From Hydrangea macrophylla (taxonomy: Eukaryota; Streptophyta; Magnoliopsida; Cornales; Hydrangeaceae), in NCBI GenBank assembly GCA_033977485.1, contig CM066992.1, positions 102,684,140-102,748,139 on the forward strand: a stretch of DNA of 64,000 bases, in the 5' to 3' direction. This document shows positions 21,296-33,239 of the stretch, one piece after another. A program made the position numbers and the translations under genes. The stretch's first letter is position 1. Every line of letters begins with the position of its first letter. The notes under the pieces were generated by a model. It saw nothing but the letters and a program-made list of their open reading frames with translations, searched no databases and had not been told where the DNA came from.

Positions 21296-21612
21296 AATTT
21301 GTAACGGGAATATCCGTTACAAAATCCGTTACTAATTTTATGCATTTTGGAAATTAGTAACGGATATAACCGTTACTAATTCGTTAACAACTGTTAGTAA
21401 TGTTTCCAAAAAATCAAATAAGTTGGATATTTATCCGTTACTAAACTAATTTGTAACGGGTATAACTGTTACAAAAATTATATTAGTAACGGGTATATCC
21501 GTTACAAAAATCCGTTACAAATTTGCAACGCCATATTTGTAACGGGTATATCCGTTACAAATAATTTTTGTAACGGATATTCCCGTTACAAATCGGGCCA
21601 TATGGTGTAGTG
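21296..21612 (-). mobile_element. CACTA-type (En/Spm) transposon terminus with subterminal repeats
   Basis: Read inward on the minus strand, the end is CACTACACCATATGG, followed by a dense set of direct and inverted copies of GTAACGGGTATATCCGTTAC (about ten partial units). CACTA termini with short subterminal repeats of this kind bind the transposase. The flanking TTA (21613-21615) could be the 3-bp target duplication. No second CACTA end is visible to the left, so the element is truncated or its partner has diverged. Confidence 0.7.
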
Positions 21613-21639
21613 TTATTTGTTAGACGTCTAGGCATATTG

Positions 21640-22959
21640 ACTGGCCTTCTGTGTGTATACCTGGTTTGGTTGATACCCCAATCAAACTAGCACCAGAGTG
21701 GATGTTAGTAGTATGTCCGGGCACACATGGGATATATGTGTGGGTGTACCATGGAGGGTGACCAAGTGGTGAAGCTAGGAAATTGAATAATGAATCGTTC
21801 ATAAATAGTAAGTTGACCATGAGTAGGGTGACCTTAGTGGTGAACCTAGTGCAAGAAAAAAAAAATGACAGTGATTGCAGTGCGTCAAATACAAATGGAT
21901 AAACTATTGCGAAACATGAAATTGAAAACCCAAAATGGTTACCGTGGTATAATGCGAAGAAAATTGATTAAATGATTTGGTATTGAAGAATTGTTTATTA
22001 TGATACTAAGGATTTGTGCTAACTCTCGAGTTGCAGGATGGTGAGCCCACTAACCATTGTATGCAGGCTTTGGCTCACCATGTCATTTTAGAGTAAGTGT
22101 TTCTTTTACTTTGTGGGTGGAACAAACTACCGCGTGACTCGAGGAAACTACCGCTTGTCCTCACTCACGTGTGGAACTACAATTCTGCCTACAACTTTGT
22201 ATGTGTTTGTGGTCTAGAGAGGGAGGGAGTCCAGCGGATTCCCAACCTCCGGGAAATTTATTGGGTATTATTATGTTAATTGATTATTGTTGGGTTGGAG
22301 TTGAGAGGACCACGAGTGATCCTTGAGACTGGAGCGTGTTTACTCATACCAGTGTTGTTATACAATGCTGACCCGTGTGATGTTTATCATGTGGGGGCGT
22401 TTCTCGGGAAACGCAGCCGTTTTGCAGATTAAGGAGTAGGCAGGTATGACTATTGGATTGCATGGATTTGCTTGAGGGCATGAAGACCTTTACTTTTCAT
22501 TTGCTATTTTCATTTATTTGGCATTATGGGCCATTATTGTAGTTGGTATTGGGACGTTTAGTAGCTCTGACCAAAGGTTGTAGTAGAGGTTATTCTTTCA
22601 AAGCTTTAATTGTAAATAAAAAGATTTTTATTCTTAATGAGAATTGAGAAATATTTATTCAGCTTCTGCTTTTCAATATAAGTGTTTAGTAGTTGTACCT
22701 TTAATCAAATATATTTGAGTATTTTCGGAACCGCATGAGTGTTTTTTTTAAAATGAAAATGTGGTGGTTTTGTTTTAAAAACATAAATGGAGATTTATTA
22801 CAAATGTTTTAAACCAGGTTTTTAAGAACATCTATTTCCATTAAAAAGTTTTATTAGGATGGGCTTCGTGGTATTCACTCCGATAGTTGGGCAGTCGAAT
22901 AGTAGTCTAGATTTAGTTCTATGCTGATTATTTGACTTTCCAAAAATCGGGGTGTGACA
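21640..22959 (-). mobile_element. Probable gypsy-type LTR remnant
   Basis: On the minus strand it starts TGTCACACCCCGATTTTTGG at 22959, very like the LTR starts of chromoviruses such as those further right. The interior is non-coding. The opposite end and target duplication are not resolved, so the left boundary is approximate. Confidence 0.5.
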
Positions 22960-23258
22960 CAAAGCCAAATTCCTTCTCACAATTTGACACTTAATGTGCG
23001 TCTCTCCCTCTTAATTGATATACAGTAAAATGATTGGCTTAACTTAATGAAAGGAAACCGTGTATTTCTCTCCCTCTTAATTGATATACAGTAAAACGTG
23101 TGTCTCTCTCCATTCACATGAGTTAAATATGTAATTCAGAGAATGCATTTATTGTGATTTATTCTCTCTTTTCTTCTCATAACCCGCTATTCTCCTCCTT
23201 TAGTTTAAGGATATAAAAAGTTTTACCTAATCAATGCACCCATGCATTTATTGTGTTT

Positions 23259-23321
<63 letters not shown>

Positions 23322-24149
23322 TCTTTTGACTATTCTTTTTTAGCTATTGTACAAGGCGTGTGTATATATATATATTTGAAACGTAAGAAAACTTTGTAAA
23401 TAGAGAAAAAGTTTAGCCTAATCACATTTAGAACCCCTCTCTCTATTCATTCTATTTCTTCTTATAATGGCAATTTCCCTCTATGCATTCATTGTCATAC
23501 TTTCCATTTTTCTTCTTTGTTTGCCAATTATAAAATATTTGCAATTAATGCAATTTGCAATTATTGGACCAATACTATTTCTCTTTTCTAATTCTAAGAA
23601 TTTGACTTTTATTCTTTTTCTTCACTCTCTATCTATATATAACTGTTCTCACTTTCTCTATCTAAAATCTTACATTGTATCCTTGCAAAAACTGTCTTCA
23701 ACCTACGTGTTGTTCTTCAGCATGGTCTTGCAAAACACTTTACCAAACATCTTTGGTCAGCTTGGTCTTGTATGGTGCTCGCTTGAAAAACCTGAGTACT
23801 CGTGTCAAAAATCGAGACATTTAGTTGATGGCATCAGTGACCAAAAGAAAAATTTTACTTCACCGTAGATTTTTTTTTCTTTTCATTTGCAAGTAATGGT
23901 CCCTTTGTATCTTTGTTACAGACTTATTGGCATGTGACCACCTCATCTGGCTATAAAGTTATTCATTTATTTATTGATAGGAGATATAGAGTTATTTTTA
24001 ATGTTTACATTTTTGGAAGCACACAGTTGCATCCATTGGGAGTCAACATTTTAATATTTTATGCTTAACTTCTACGCTTTCTTATTATTTTAGTCATTAT
24101 CATTTTATGTTGCAAGGTATTTGAACTTTTTTATTTTGGGATAAATTTT
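22960..24149. other. No gene recognised; duplicated pyrimidine-rich block
   Basis: CTCTCCCTCTTAATTGATAT is present twice (near 23002 and 23060). A long hydrophobic frame at 23467-23868 has no family resemblance and follows the T-rich composition. Confidence 0.55.
23263..23318. repeat. (CT)n microsatellite
   Basis: About 28 uninterrupted CT dinucleotides. Confidence 0.97.
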
Positions 24150-24176
24150 CCGTGCATTGCACGGGTTTCAAACTAG
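24150..24176 (+). mobile_element. Helitron 3' terminus
   Basis: Hairpin CCGTGC-ATT-GCACGG, then GTTTCAAA and CTAG followed by T. Same family as the ends at 14819 and 27755. Confidence 0.75.
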
Positions 24177-24802
24177 TATATATATATGAAAACAAAAACC
24201 TTTTGGTTTGCCATGTGTCACATTCTAATAAATTGCCACGTGTCACATTCTAAAAAAATGTTTTTTTTTTAATTTAAAACTCCATCTCCCCCTAACTCCT
24301 CTCCCTTAACTAAAACTCTATCTCTCCCCTAATTCCTCTCCCTTAAATCCAATCCCATATATTCCCATAAGTTTTTTTTGGTCCACATTTTCATACGTTT
24401 CTCACTCTTCCCTCAATTCCCATACTTTCAGAAAGTGTGGAGAGAGATATAAAGCATATTTAGAAATCCAAATTAATTCAAGATACAAATTTATTCACTC
24501 AAATCTCTGTCCCTGTCTGCATCTTCATATCCTAGAACATTGCACCATCACATGCTTAATATCCCATATATATTTACGCAAATCTTTCCGTTAACTGAAG
24601 TGTTACACTCTTAGCATAAGGTACTACAATATAGCCAGTGCGAGAGATATTAAAGAAATTTTAAGAATTTTCTTGATTTAGCACTCATGTGATTCACTTC
24701 TTTCCCTATTTACCCAAGAACGAGATTCCCTTAAATCCGTCACCTCCATCCTTATTTACCTAAGATATCAGTCCTTAACATATTCTCTGACCATCTATCC
24801 TT

Positions 24803-24805
<3 letters not shown>

Positions 24806-24899
<94 letters not shown>
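24806..24899. repeat. Compound (AC)n-(CT)n microsatellite
   Basis: About 20 AC units followed by about 25 CT units. Confidence 0.97.
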
Positions 24900-24901
<2 letters not shown>

Positions 24902-25890
24902 CCACAAGCACCCATCAATGTTCAAAGCAGTCAAAACTGGGACTATTTCAACTGGTCGGTGAGAGAATATTATGACTTCCATAGTTGTATAAATATGATA
25001 GATAAAGAATATATTCATGGACATACGTTTATTGGTACATACATGTGAAAAACAACAATCTCTATATCTCATCCTTCGATTCTCTCTCTCTAAAATATCA
25101 GCCAACCCTCTCTATCCAGCTCCAAATCCGACCAAATCAGACCCAACGCCTCATTCACTAATGGCCACCCTTTTCAGTATATATATATATTTTTGAATAG
25201 CTTTTGCATGCTATTTTGCTTTCAACTCTATGTTTATTTCACTTGCTTTGAGTTTCTCTTCACTATGCTTTGCTTTTGATATGGACTTAAAAGAGCTGAA
25301 GTGCTTGCAAAACTATGAAAATTTTTCATTACTTTTTTTGTAGGAGTAGTATTTTTTAATTTTGCTATCGAAACTCAGTAATTATGTACATTATTTCAAA
25401 AAATTCAAAATAGTGTATGCATTCATAGTGGTTAATGTTGCAGATTTGGGTACGCTCTACTCATGAATTTTAGAAAGCATTTGGTGAGTGAATTGGAACT
25501 GTAGAGGATTCATTTCCCTGTATGCCACATTTGCAATGTAAGTCTGTTTTGCTATTACCACTGAGGTTAGACTTGAGTGCACAATTGGCTACTGATGATT
25601 TACAAAACTTACATATTAGATCATGTGTTGAATGATGAGTGAAGTGCTTAAAGAAAAGGTTTGACCCCAACTTAGAGATATTGTTGTAGTGCTTCATGCC
25701 TTAACATTGAAAATCTTGAATTATTTTCACCAATTGTTCAATGGTTGAAATTAATCATTATTAGTCTAACAATTCACATGATATTTAAATTTGGTACCAA
25801 AAAATGTTGTAACCAAGTTGGAAAACCGCTTTGATTCTTCAACCAAAGAGGTTTTTCAATATCACAATATTGTAAGAACGAGAAATGGAA
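24900..25890. other. No gene recognised
   Basis: AT-rich DNA without a credible coding frame. Confidence 0.6.
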
Positions 25891-26048
25891 GGGATGCAAC
25901 TCACTTTTACATCTTCATTTACAACCATCTCTATCTCTCTCCTTAGTGGTACTGTGGGGTTCGTTTAAATTTCAATGGAATCCACTGGCACTTAGGAGAG
26001 AGATAGAGATGGCTGTAAATTAATGAGTTGTAAGAATGAGTTATACCC
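25891..26048. mobile_element. MITE-like inverted-repeat element
   Basis: Long imperfect inverted arms run from GGGATGCAACTCACTTTTAC inward to CTCTATCTCTCTCCTTAGTG. The other arm is their reverse complement, ending GTTATACCC. The arms cover nearly the whole 158 bp, so the strand could fold into one hairpin. I could not find a target duplication. Confidence 0.65.
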
Positions 26049-26543
26049 CTATCATTGTTGTTCAAAGATTTATTTGTTTCATATTTTATTATTATTATTT
26101 TTTTTTTGGTTGTATGTTCACCTTACCTTCCATTTCTACTGATAATAATCACTGAATGCATTCTATTTCAGTAGTTGAATTACGTTTTTCAGTATTACAA
26201 ATTCAATTACTTAAAATTTTCAATACTTAAAATTCAGCACTTAATTTTCAGTTTTATCAAACGCACCCTTAGCTTCTCTCCCTTACACATACTACTCATT
26301 TTCCTAAACTTGAACCACATATTTACAAAATCCTTTAGGCTTTCTTTGGTTGAAAAAATAAAAGAAAAAGAAAAAATAGAAAGTATTTTTGACAAGTTTA
26401 ATGTATGAAGAATTGTTTTTAAATTGATCATTTTGTTACATTCATTGACAATCATTTCTTATTTGTTTTCTTCAGAGGATTTTTAAAATTTTGATTTGTA
26501 TTATATTGGAATTAATTCCTCACTTTACCTGATTACACTTAAA

Positions 26544-26675
26544 GTATCTGTAACAAATATTGTGGTCGGGCCATACGGGCACCCACATGAAATTGGACTG
26601 GGTCCAAAGAGGCCTGGCTTGGACACCAAATAACGGGCTTTTGGAGTCCCAAGCCTGCTAGGTTTTCATTGTGCT

Positions 26676-26712
<37 letters not shown>

Positions 26713-27028
26713 ATTACACATTGAAGACCTAAGGAGACATAAAATCTCAGCCTCTCTCTCTCTCTCATTCACGGTTTCTCTCTCTAGCCTATCACTACAA
26801 GGGCTTGGGATCTAGCGCGTGACTATCATGGGGATGGCTCAAGAAGCGTCCTCTACGACCTAGGCGATGCATAAGAGAGTACACGGAGGCAACATGGAGC
26901 AGCAGTTTGTGGGTGAAGACGCCGGGCTCGTAACAACACCGTTAATTCGGCGATCCGTCGGGCTATTCCGCTAGGTAACGAATCTATACCCGACTCGTAT
27001 GCTTGCGTGCATATTTATCTACAGTATC
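26544..27028 (+). mobile_element. Solo LTR with GTATC target duplication
   Basis: A 475-bp LTR (26549-27023) starts TGTAACAAATATTG and ends ATTTATCTACA. It is flanked on both sides by the perfect 5-bp duplication GTATC (26544-26548 and 27024-27028). A TATA-like run lies at 26674-26700. Orientation is inferred from the TATA position and is less certain than the boundaries. No internal sequence remains, so LTR-LTR recombination is the likely history. Confidence 0.85.
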
Positions 27029-27727
27029 AAAGTGAACATTGAAGTTTTGTAACTTATTCGCTACACAGATCAAGATGATGATAACTACATATTGAATATT
27101 GATTTTGCATACTTAAAGTTATAACTAACTAAATTTAGATAATATTTTACATAGCCAATAATTACAAAATCAAAATTAAAAAATATGTTCACAATAGGCA
27201 ATAGATATGTGATTATGAAGATAGTTATCATGTTAAATTATCAAAATTTATTATTCTTTTACACAACCAAAATTATATATATATATATATATGAAGGCAC
27301 CAATCTTCAACTTTCATCTCTCTAACTCATATATTTATTTATAAATTATTTTCTATTTGAAGGATATAAGAGGAGTAGATTTCTTTGGAAGAAGATTTCT
27401 CAGAAAAAATTATGACAAGTGAATAAGTCAGTTTTTTGTTGTATATTTTTTGTGATTACCCATGTTTTCAGTATTCTCTATTATATATTACGTTATATAA
27501 TGATGATATTTCGTGATAGTTTGATCAAACTAGAGGTGTGGAAGACCACAATAGTTTATAAATTGTGCAATATACATATAGGCATAAACTTTTATTACAA
27601 TGAGAACATATTTTTATTATTCGCAAATGATGAGTTATGTATCAAAATAAAGAGCTGTTGGAGTAGTTCATTGAAAGTATTAACTAATTTATTTTATTTA
27701 TTTCAATTGAAATTATTTAGGACTAAT
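27029..27727. other. No gene recognised; interior of a Helitron-ended segment
   Basis: AT-rich. A 162-codon frame starting at 27419 runs across the Helitron terminus and resembles nothing known. Confidence 0.55.
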
Positions 27728-27755
27728 CCCGTGCATTGCACGGGCTCACAACTAG
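27728..27755 (+). mobile_element. Helitron 3' terminus
   Basis: The same 17-nt hairpin CCCGTGCATTGCACGGG as at 14791, then CTCACAA and CTAG followed by T. Confidence 0.75.
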
Positions 27756-28448
27756 TTTTTACTATATATAATTTCAGAGAAAGTGGCAACTGGATTGGAG
27801 TTGTGAGAGTTTATGGATTCTTTACAAGTTCAATTGTGAACTCAATTGTCAAACAAGAAATTCTTAACCTTCCTACCTTTGGAAAATTTTCTTGCTTCCG
27901 TGAATAGATTTAGGACTTCTTTTTATCACAATCTATTCTTTTTGCCACTTCTCTTTACCAATCAAGTAATTGTACATATGGCTTAGATTTTTAGTGGAAG
28001 AGGGAGAAGAGCCCAGCACAGTTGCATGAACTGACCTCACTTGCCTTTTTTGCATTTTAGTTGGCGCACCCACCTGCAGTGGCTGAGGGGGACACCTTTC
28101 CTAGAAGGGTGTATGTGTATATATATATATATATATGTGTGTCTAGTGATAGTGGAATCATGAAGATATTTATTTGTCGAATGATATATTATCGATCAGT
28201 GAAATGTACAAGAACTCTTTGGTCTTTTAATTGGGAAGTATTTAACTCTCACATGGAGTTGAGAAATGTTTCAATAATGATCAATCAAAATATTATAATA
28301 CCCACTCATGGTTAAGAGTTTGATAGGACTTTGGGAAATTATGTGATGCATTAGATTTTAATTTTTCTAACATTAATAATTCTGCTATAGAATTGGGAGG
28401 CCAAACCTAGTCTGATATACATAACATTCTAAAAGGAGAGAAAACGAA

Positions 28449-28625
28449 GAGTAAAGATTGGGACACACCCAAATACACAATTTTTGGGCACAACCCAAAA
28501 GATGTGTCTACATCTCTCCTGTGATTTCACTGGACCCCACAGTGACACATGAGAGAGAAAGACACATATCTTGAATTGTGTCCCAAAAATTGTGTCTTTT
28601 AATCAGTGTGTCCCAAGTATTACCC
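28449..28625. mobile_element. MULE-type MITE with 9-bp target duplication
   Basis: 177 bp with imperfect inverted ends GAGTAAAGATTGGGACACAC and, from the other side, GGGTAATACTTGGGACACAC. A perfect 9-bp duplication, GAAAACGAA, flanks it (28440-28448, 28626-28634). Nine-base duplications are characteristic of Mutator-like elements. A relative lies at 61210. Confidence 0.88.
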
Positions 28626-28634
28626 GAAAACGAA

Positions 28635-29308
28635 AGACGCATGTGCCTTTGTATATCACTTCCCTCGTGACAAGTGGTTTTGTTGCACATAGGAAATATT
28701 AACCTTCCTGTAAATTATGGATGTCCCAATCACATTTATCATTGATTTGTCATCACCATTCTTGCTTTGGCGCGCATTATGGTACTCCCATTAAACCTTG
28801 TGGTGTGCGCTATTCTCTCATAGTGGAGCTTCCATAATTCCATAAGTTGGGGACATTGTTGTTAAAGCTTATGGAGCTCCACTTGTGTCCATTGCCATTG
28901 GCTGACAATAACCCAAATGGACTTAACAGGTATGCTGCTCGCTCCCAAGTGCTGTTCGTTCTTTTTTTGATCCAATCAATGATGGTTTTATGTTAAGAGT
29001 GCGTGCGTATCTACTGTTCTTACGATGATCATGAACTTGAGATTTGGAATTTATGAGGATCTAACGATCTAGTAGAGACTGTATTGGATAATTTGTCAAC
29101 ATGGTTTTTTTAACCATGAAAAATAAAATAGAGGTGAGATGAAAGCAGAATATGGAAATTTCACATTTTTGTAGTTTTAAAAATGTTACAATTTATTCTT
29201 TGCAAGAACTACAGATTTTTGAGTATCCGCAGACCTTACTAATCGTACAGCATTCAAAATAGTCTCTATTGCATGTATAGTACTCTCTTCTTACAAATAT
29301 TCCTTGAA
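28635..29308 (-). other. 3' flank of the permease gene
   Basis: No coding sequence recognised. It contains the region where the permease transcript should end, but I see no decisive poly(A) signal. Confidence 0.5.
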
Positions 29309-32300
29309 TTAATAGGTTGTCTTGAACGGCTTGTAAGTTTTGAGATCAAGGACAACCCCGGCAAAAGATCCAACGGCAGCAACTACAGAGATAACGAGAC
29401 AAGTCATACTTAGAATCTGAAGTCCCAGCCACCGAGTTGTCCATCGCCCTATCTTCTTCTGAGAAATATACATCTCTACGGGGAAATAAACTGTGAGTGG
29501 CCAAAACCCAAAGGCTCCAATAATTCCAACGACATCATTGAAGAAAGGCATGAGCATTGCTATAATGGTTGTCAAAACCACAAAAATAGTCCTCCATATT
29601 AGTCGGAAAAAGTTTAGCTGGTAAACCCCGCAGTAAGGGATAGCTAAATCATATTCTGCTGTAACAAAGTCGCTCTTTGACCACTTCTGTGCACTCCATT
29701 TCTCCACAAATGCAAACAGTGGTTGGCAATACACCTGCAGTTTTACACAAAAAAAAAATTGTATGTACATCGTCAGAATGTGTAGTTTTTCTGCATACAA
29801 ATAATTTGTATCTTCAAGTGTATTTTTTTCATACATGTAATTTTTATCTTTGTGAGGGGTATTTTGGTAATTTTAACCATAGTAGTTTGTAGCCCTTTTT
29901 TTTTTTTTTTTTGGTATGGACAGCACTTCAGTGCTTTCCTCAGGTACATTTCATGTTGTTCTCTCATAAAAGTGGGCCCCAAAAATGAAAAAAACGATTT
30001 CTAAAAAAAACTGCTTGGGAGTCTGGGACACACTTATGTGAGAGGAACAACATGAAATGTACCTAATGACAAGCACTGAAGTATTGTCCCTATTTTTATG
30101 TTATTTAAAGGCAGCTATGAGGGTAGTAAAATCTTAACGTGGATGTAGTCCTAGTTTTGGTTTCACCTTGTAAATTGGGTTCTTTTATGTGATTCTTTTC
30201 TGTGCTGTTGTCGTATGTTACAAATCATTGGATAGGAATAAAAATATACAGACACACACATACATATATGATATACCTAATCGCGAGTTTTTTTTTTTTT
30301 TTGTACCTGGTATGCACCAACAAGGTGGATGACAATTGCAAGATTGGCTATGTCAAGAAGCCAATAAGGGTTGTAAAATCCAAAGCCAGTAAGAAGATTT
30401 CCAGGAGAAGCATCACCAAAAGCAGCGTAGCCCATGCATCCACAGAGCATATAGAACACTGTTGTTACTATTATGCTAAATAAGGTTGCCTTCTTCATAG
30501 TCTTGTGCTCTGCTGGTGGACATTTTATTGTATCCTGTTGATCAATACAAAAACAGTTTCTACCATAGTGAGTGTGACTCAAAAACTTGAATAATTTTGC
30601 TAAGGCCGCGTTTGGTTAACATGAGTGGATTAAACTAGAGACCTGAATTTCTATAAGGATGATTGAGAAAGAGTACGCAAAAGCAATGGCCCCAAGTGCT
30701 TGTAAACTCCTCCATAGTTTTTGCATCTCAGTAACTGTCCCAGAATGCGTAGCTGTGCCTATGCTGATACCGGTTAGGCTTCCTTTGAAGCTCCCATTTT
30801 CTAGAAATCAAACCAAGTAATTTAATTAATTGGTGAATCGCATGAAATAAATGTGTGTGTGTGTGTGTGTATATTCATGTTGTATAGTACCAGCAACTTT
30901 GGCGATGCCAAGACTAAGACCAACAGAGGAGTATGTGAAAGACATAATAGCTGCAACTATGGAGAGCCACCAAACTTGATCAAAGTCTGGGATTTGAGAA
31001 AAGAAAACCTCTATGATCCCAAATGTTATCATATACCCATTGCTCGACATGTGACACGGATCTTTTCCTCCACTCTTGTGAAAACAGTTCGATCTCTTTA
31101 TCGCCCTAAATTAAGAAACAAACAACAAATCATGAATGATCATATACGTATATACATATATATATACACAGAAATATATTACAAGCCAAGGTTTCAAAAG
31201 GCTCACATCATGCTGACTGAGGCTGCTATTGTATATCCAATTGCCACCCCAAACAAATTCAAGTATTGAATGACCCCACACATGGTGACCTTCCATCCCC
31301 CTGATATTATTAAGGTATATAAGTGTGATTAACAATTAATGGGGAAAAAAATGATAATCCCAGTATACAGATTATTTATAATAAAAAAAAAATTGTCACC
31401 TAAGCTACCCTTGACAGCTTCCATGTAAGTGTAATTTCTTTGACCAGTAACAGGGTCCCCTGACCTATAACACTGGGATAGGAGGCTGGAAGTGTAGAGA
31501 ATGACGAAAGCGAATAGGATCATGACAGCTGGCCCTGCAACCCAACCCAGCTGGGCTATGGCCCATGCCAACGAGAGCACACCCGACCCGATAACCGCCG
31601 TGATAATATGTGATGTTGCAGTCCAGAAAGTCCCTGCACCCCCACATCTCAGTATAATAAGTGATACAACTGACTAATGAAAAGCATATAATATGTTTGC
31701 ATAGTTGAAAAGTGTTCATACAATTGATGTTTATAATCAATTTAGTTCCCAAAAGAAGTTCTCGGTCTTTCAAAATCAAGGGATCCTTAATTTTAGGAAG
31801 TACTAATACCATTATTTAAGAAAACTTAAGGGCCGGAGATGCTAAATAACTCATCCCACCTTATGCAGCAAAGAGGAGTATATGCACCATCTCCAACTGT
31901 ACATAAGAGATGTAGAACGAAACTTGGTGGGTGTACATAGTAACTCCCAAACTTGTTTTATTGTGTTTAAATAATTATTCAAGTTATAATAGAAAGAAAA
32001 TTGAGAGAATTTAAAAGATAAATTTAAAAAGTTCCTAGTTAAACTATATTGACTTTTCAAGCGGGGAGTCTTGAATAAGGACATTCTAACATAAAGTAAA
32101 GGGATCTCTTATAGCGGAATGGAGGGAACAGTTACTGATGCGTTACTATTATTTATATGCAGTTATAAAGCAAATTTATGTATGAGTAATGATATACTTT
32201 TCAAATTTGATTGATTCTTGAATACTTTACCATGTTGTACCACAGTATTTGGTAAAGCTATTAAATTAATTAGGACCTCATTAAAATTATGGGACGCATT

Positions 32301-32863
32301 ATAAAGTTATTCATTTGTGTCGCTTTTCAAGTTGGGTAAAGTAAAAAATATATATATATATATATATATCCAATATTTTATATGAAAGTGAGGTAGGTAC
32401 ATGTATTAAGGAAGTGGTACTTCCGTCGTTACTTACTGAATATGGATTAAAAAAAAAAAGCAGCTAGTTAATTTCTAAAGCATGATGATTTAATTTAATT
32501 ATGAAAAACAAAAATAAAAAGATGTACGTGTATATAAATGTTAATTACCAGTTCTTTTCAAGCGGCCATCATCGTCAAAGCACTTGGAATAGTTGGCCTG
32601 AAGGTTCATAGCTTCAGTCTCACTGGTCTTGGGTTGGACCTCCACTTGCAGGTAGTGCCTAACATCATGCCTTTCTTCAACCTAAAAGATTAATTAAAAA
32701 ATATATATATAATGCAAATTAGTAACAGTACGTAGATCAACAATATATCATGAATATTGTAATTTAATTTTGGTGTAAATAAAAGTTTCGTGAAGATGGG
32801 ATAGTAATTTCTTACAACGCCATGGTGGATTCTGGATGGAAGAGTTCGACTCCTTGGCAACAT
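29309..32863 (-). CDS. Amino acid permease (AAP family), eight exons, 511 codons
   Basis: Exons on the minus strand in order: 32863-32816, 32681-32549, 31633-31400, 31300-31207, 31105-30891, 30800-30643, 30534-30307, 29734-29309 (stop TAA). All introns are GT-AG, and exon phases sum to 1536 nt. The protein starts MLPRSRTLPSRIHHGV and has a hydrophilic N-terminus of about 60 residues ending DDDGRLKRTG. The Aa_trans core then runs with about ten hydrophobic segments and the conserved AAP motifs GSGVLSLAWAIAQLGWVAGP, CYRSGDPVTGQRNYTYM, KRSNCFHK, CGCMGYAAFGD and GAYQVYCQPLFAFVEKW. AAPs are plasma-membrane H+-coupled amino acid importers for xylem, phloem and seed loading. Length is slightly above the usual 480 because of the N-terminal extension. 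No break is seen, so it is probably functional. Confidence 0.95.
29918..30089. mobile_element. MITE in last intron of the permease gene
   Basis: About 172 bp with long inverted ends: GGACAGCACTTCAGTGCTT at the left and its partner GGACAATACTTCAGTGCTTG read from the right, each followed by AGGTACATTTCATGTTGTTC. It lies wholly inside intron 29735-30306, so the coding sequence is untouched. The target duplication is unclear; a TA dinucleotide is possible. Confidence 0.75.
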
Positions 32864-33063
32864 GATCAAAATGACAAAGAAATTAAATCTATAGAGACAG
32901 AAAGAGAGAGAGTTGAGACTTTGGAATGGAGAGTGGGCTTCTTCAGTATGAGAAGAAGAAGAAGATAATTCTAAGTAGAGATGATTTTGTGCATGTGTTA
33001 GGGGGAGGAGAGAGAGGTAGGGAAAAAAGGTGATGGATACTTCAAATTGGAGAGTGGGCATTT

Positions 33064-33074
33064 TATTTTATAGG
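33064..33074 (-). promoter_or_regulatory. Candidate TATA box of the permease gene
   Basis: The minus strand reads CCTATAAAATAAAA about 200 bp upstream of the ATG at 32863. The interval contains GA/CT-rich tracts (32895-32965) typical of plant 5' untranslated regions. A poly-T run and a (GGT)n repeat lie just upstream. Confidence 0.55.
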
Positions 33075-33172
33075 AGAACGATGGGACACAACACATACAC
33101 GAGCAATCGTGTAACACGAACCTTGCACTTTTTTTTTTTTTTTTTTTTTCGGGTGTGTGTCAGTGTGTGTTT

Positions 33173-33202
33173 GGTGGTGGTGGTGGTGGTGGTGGTGGTG
33201 GG
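33173..33202. repeat. (GGT)n microsatellite
   Basis: About ten GGT units, 100 bp upstream of the candidate permease TATA box. Confidence 0.9.
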
Positions 33203-33239
33203 TGGCCACATTACAAAACAAAATAAGTTTTATGAGTGA

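Noticed and set aside
23467..23868. 133-codon hydrophobic frame that might be a membrane protein
   Set aside because: Composition follows T-rich DNA, no family motif is seen, and it lies upstream of a Helitron end in non-genic sequence.
24752..25105. 117-codon frame with long R-E and V-C repeats
   Set aside because: It is the translation of the AC/CT microsatellite and has no non-repeat homology.
26786..26795. CACTACAAGG as the missing left CACTA end
   Set aside because: It lies inside the 475-bp solo LTR, to the right of the terminus and without subterminal repeats.
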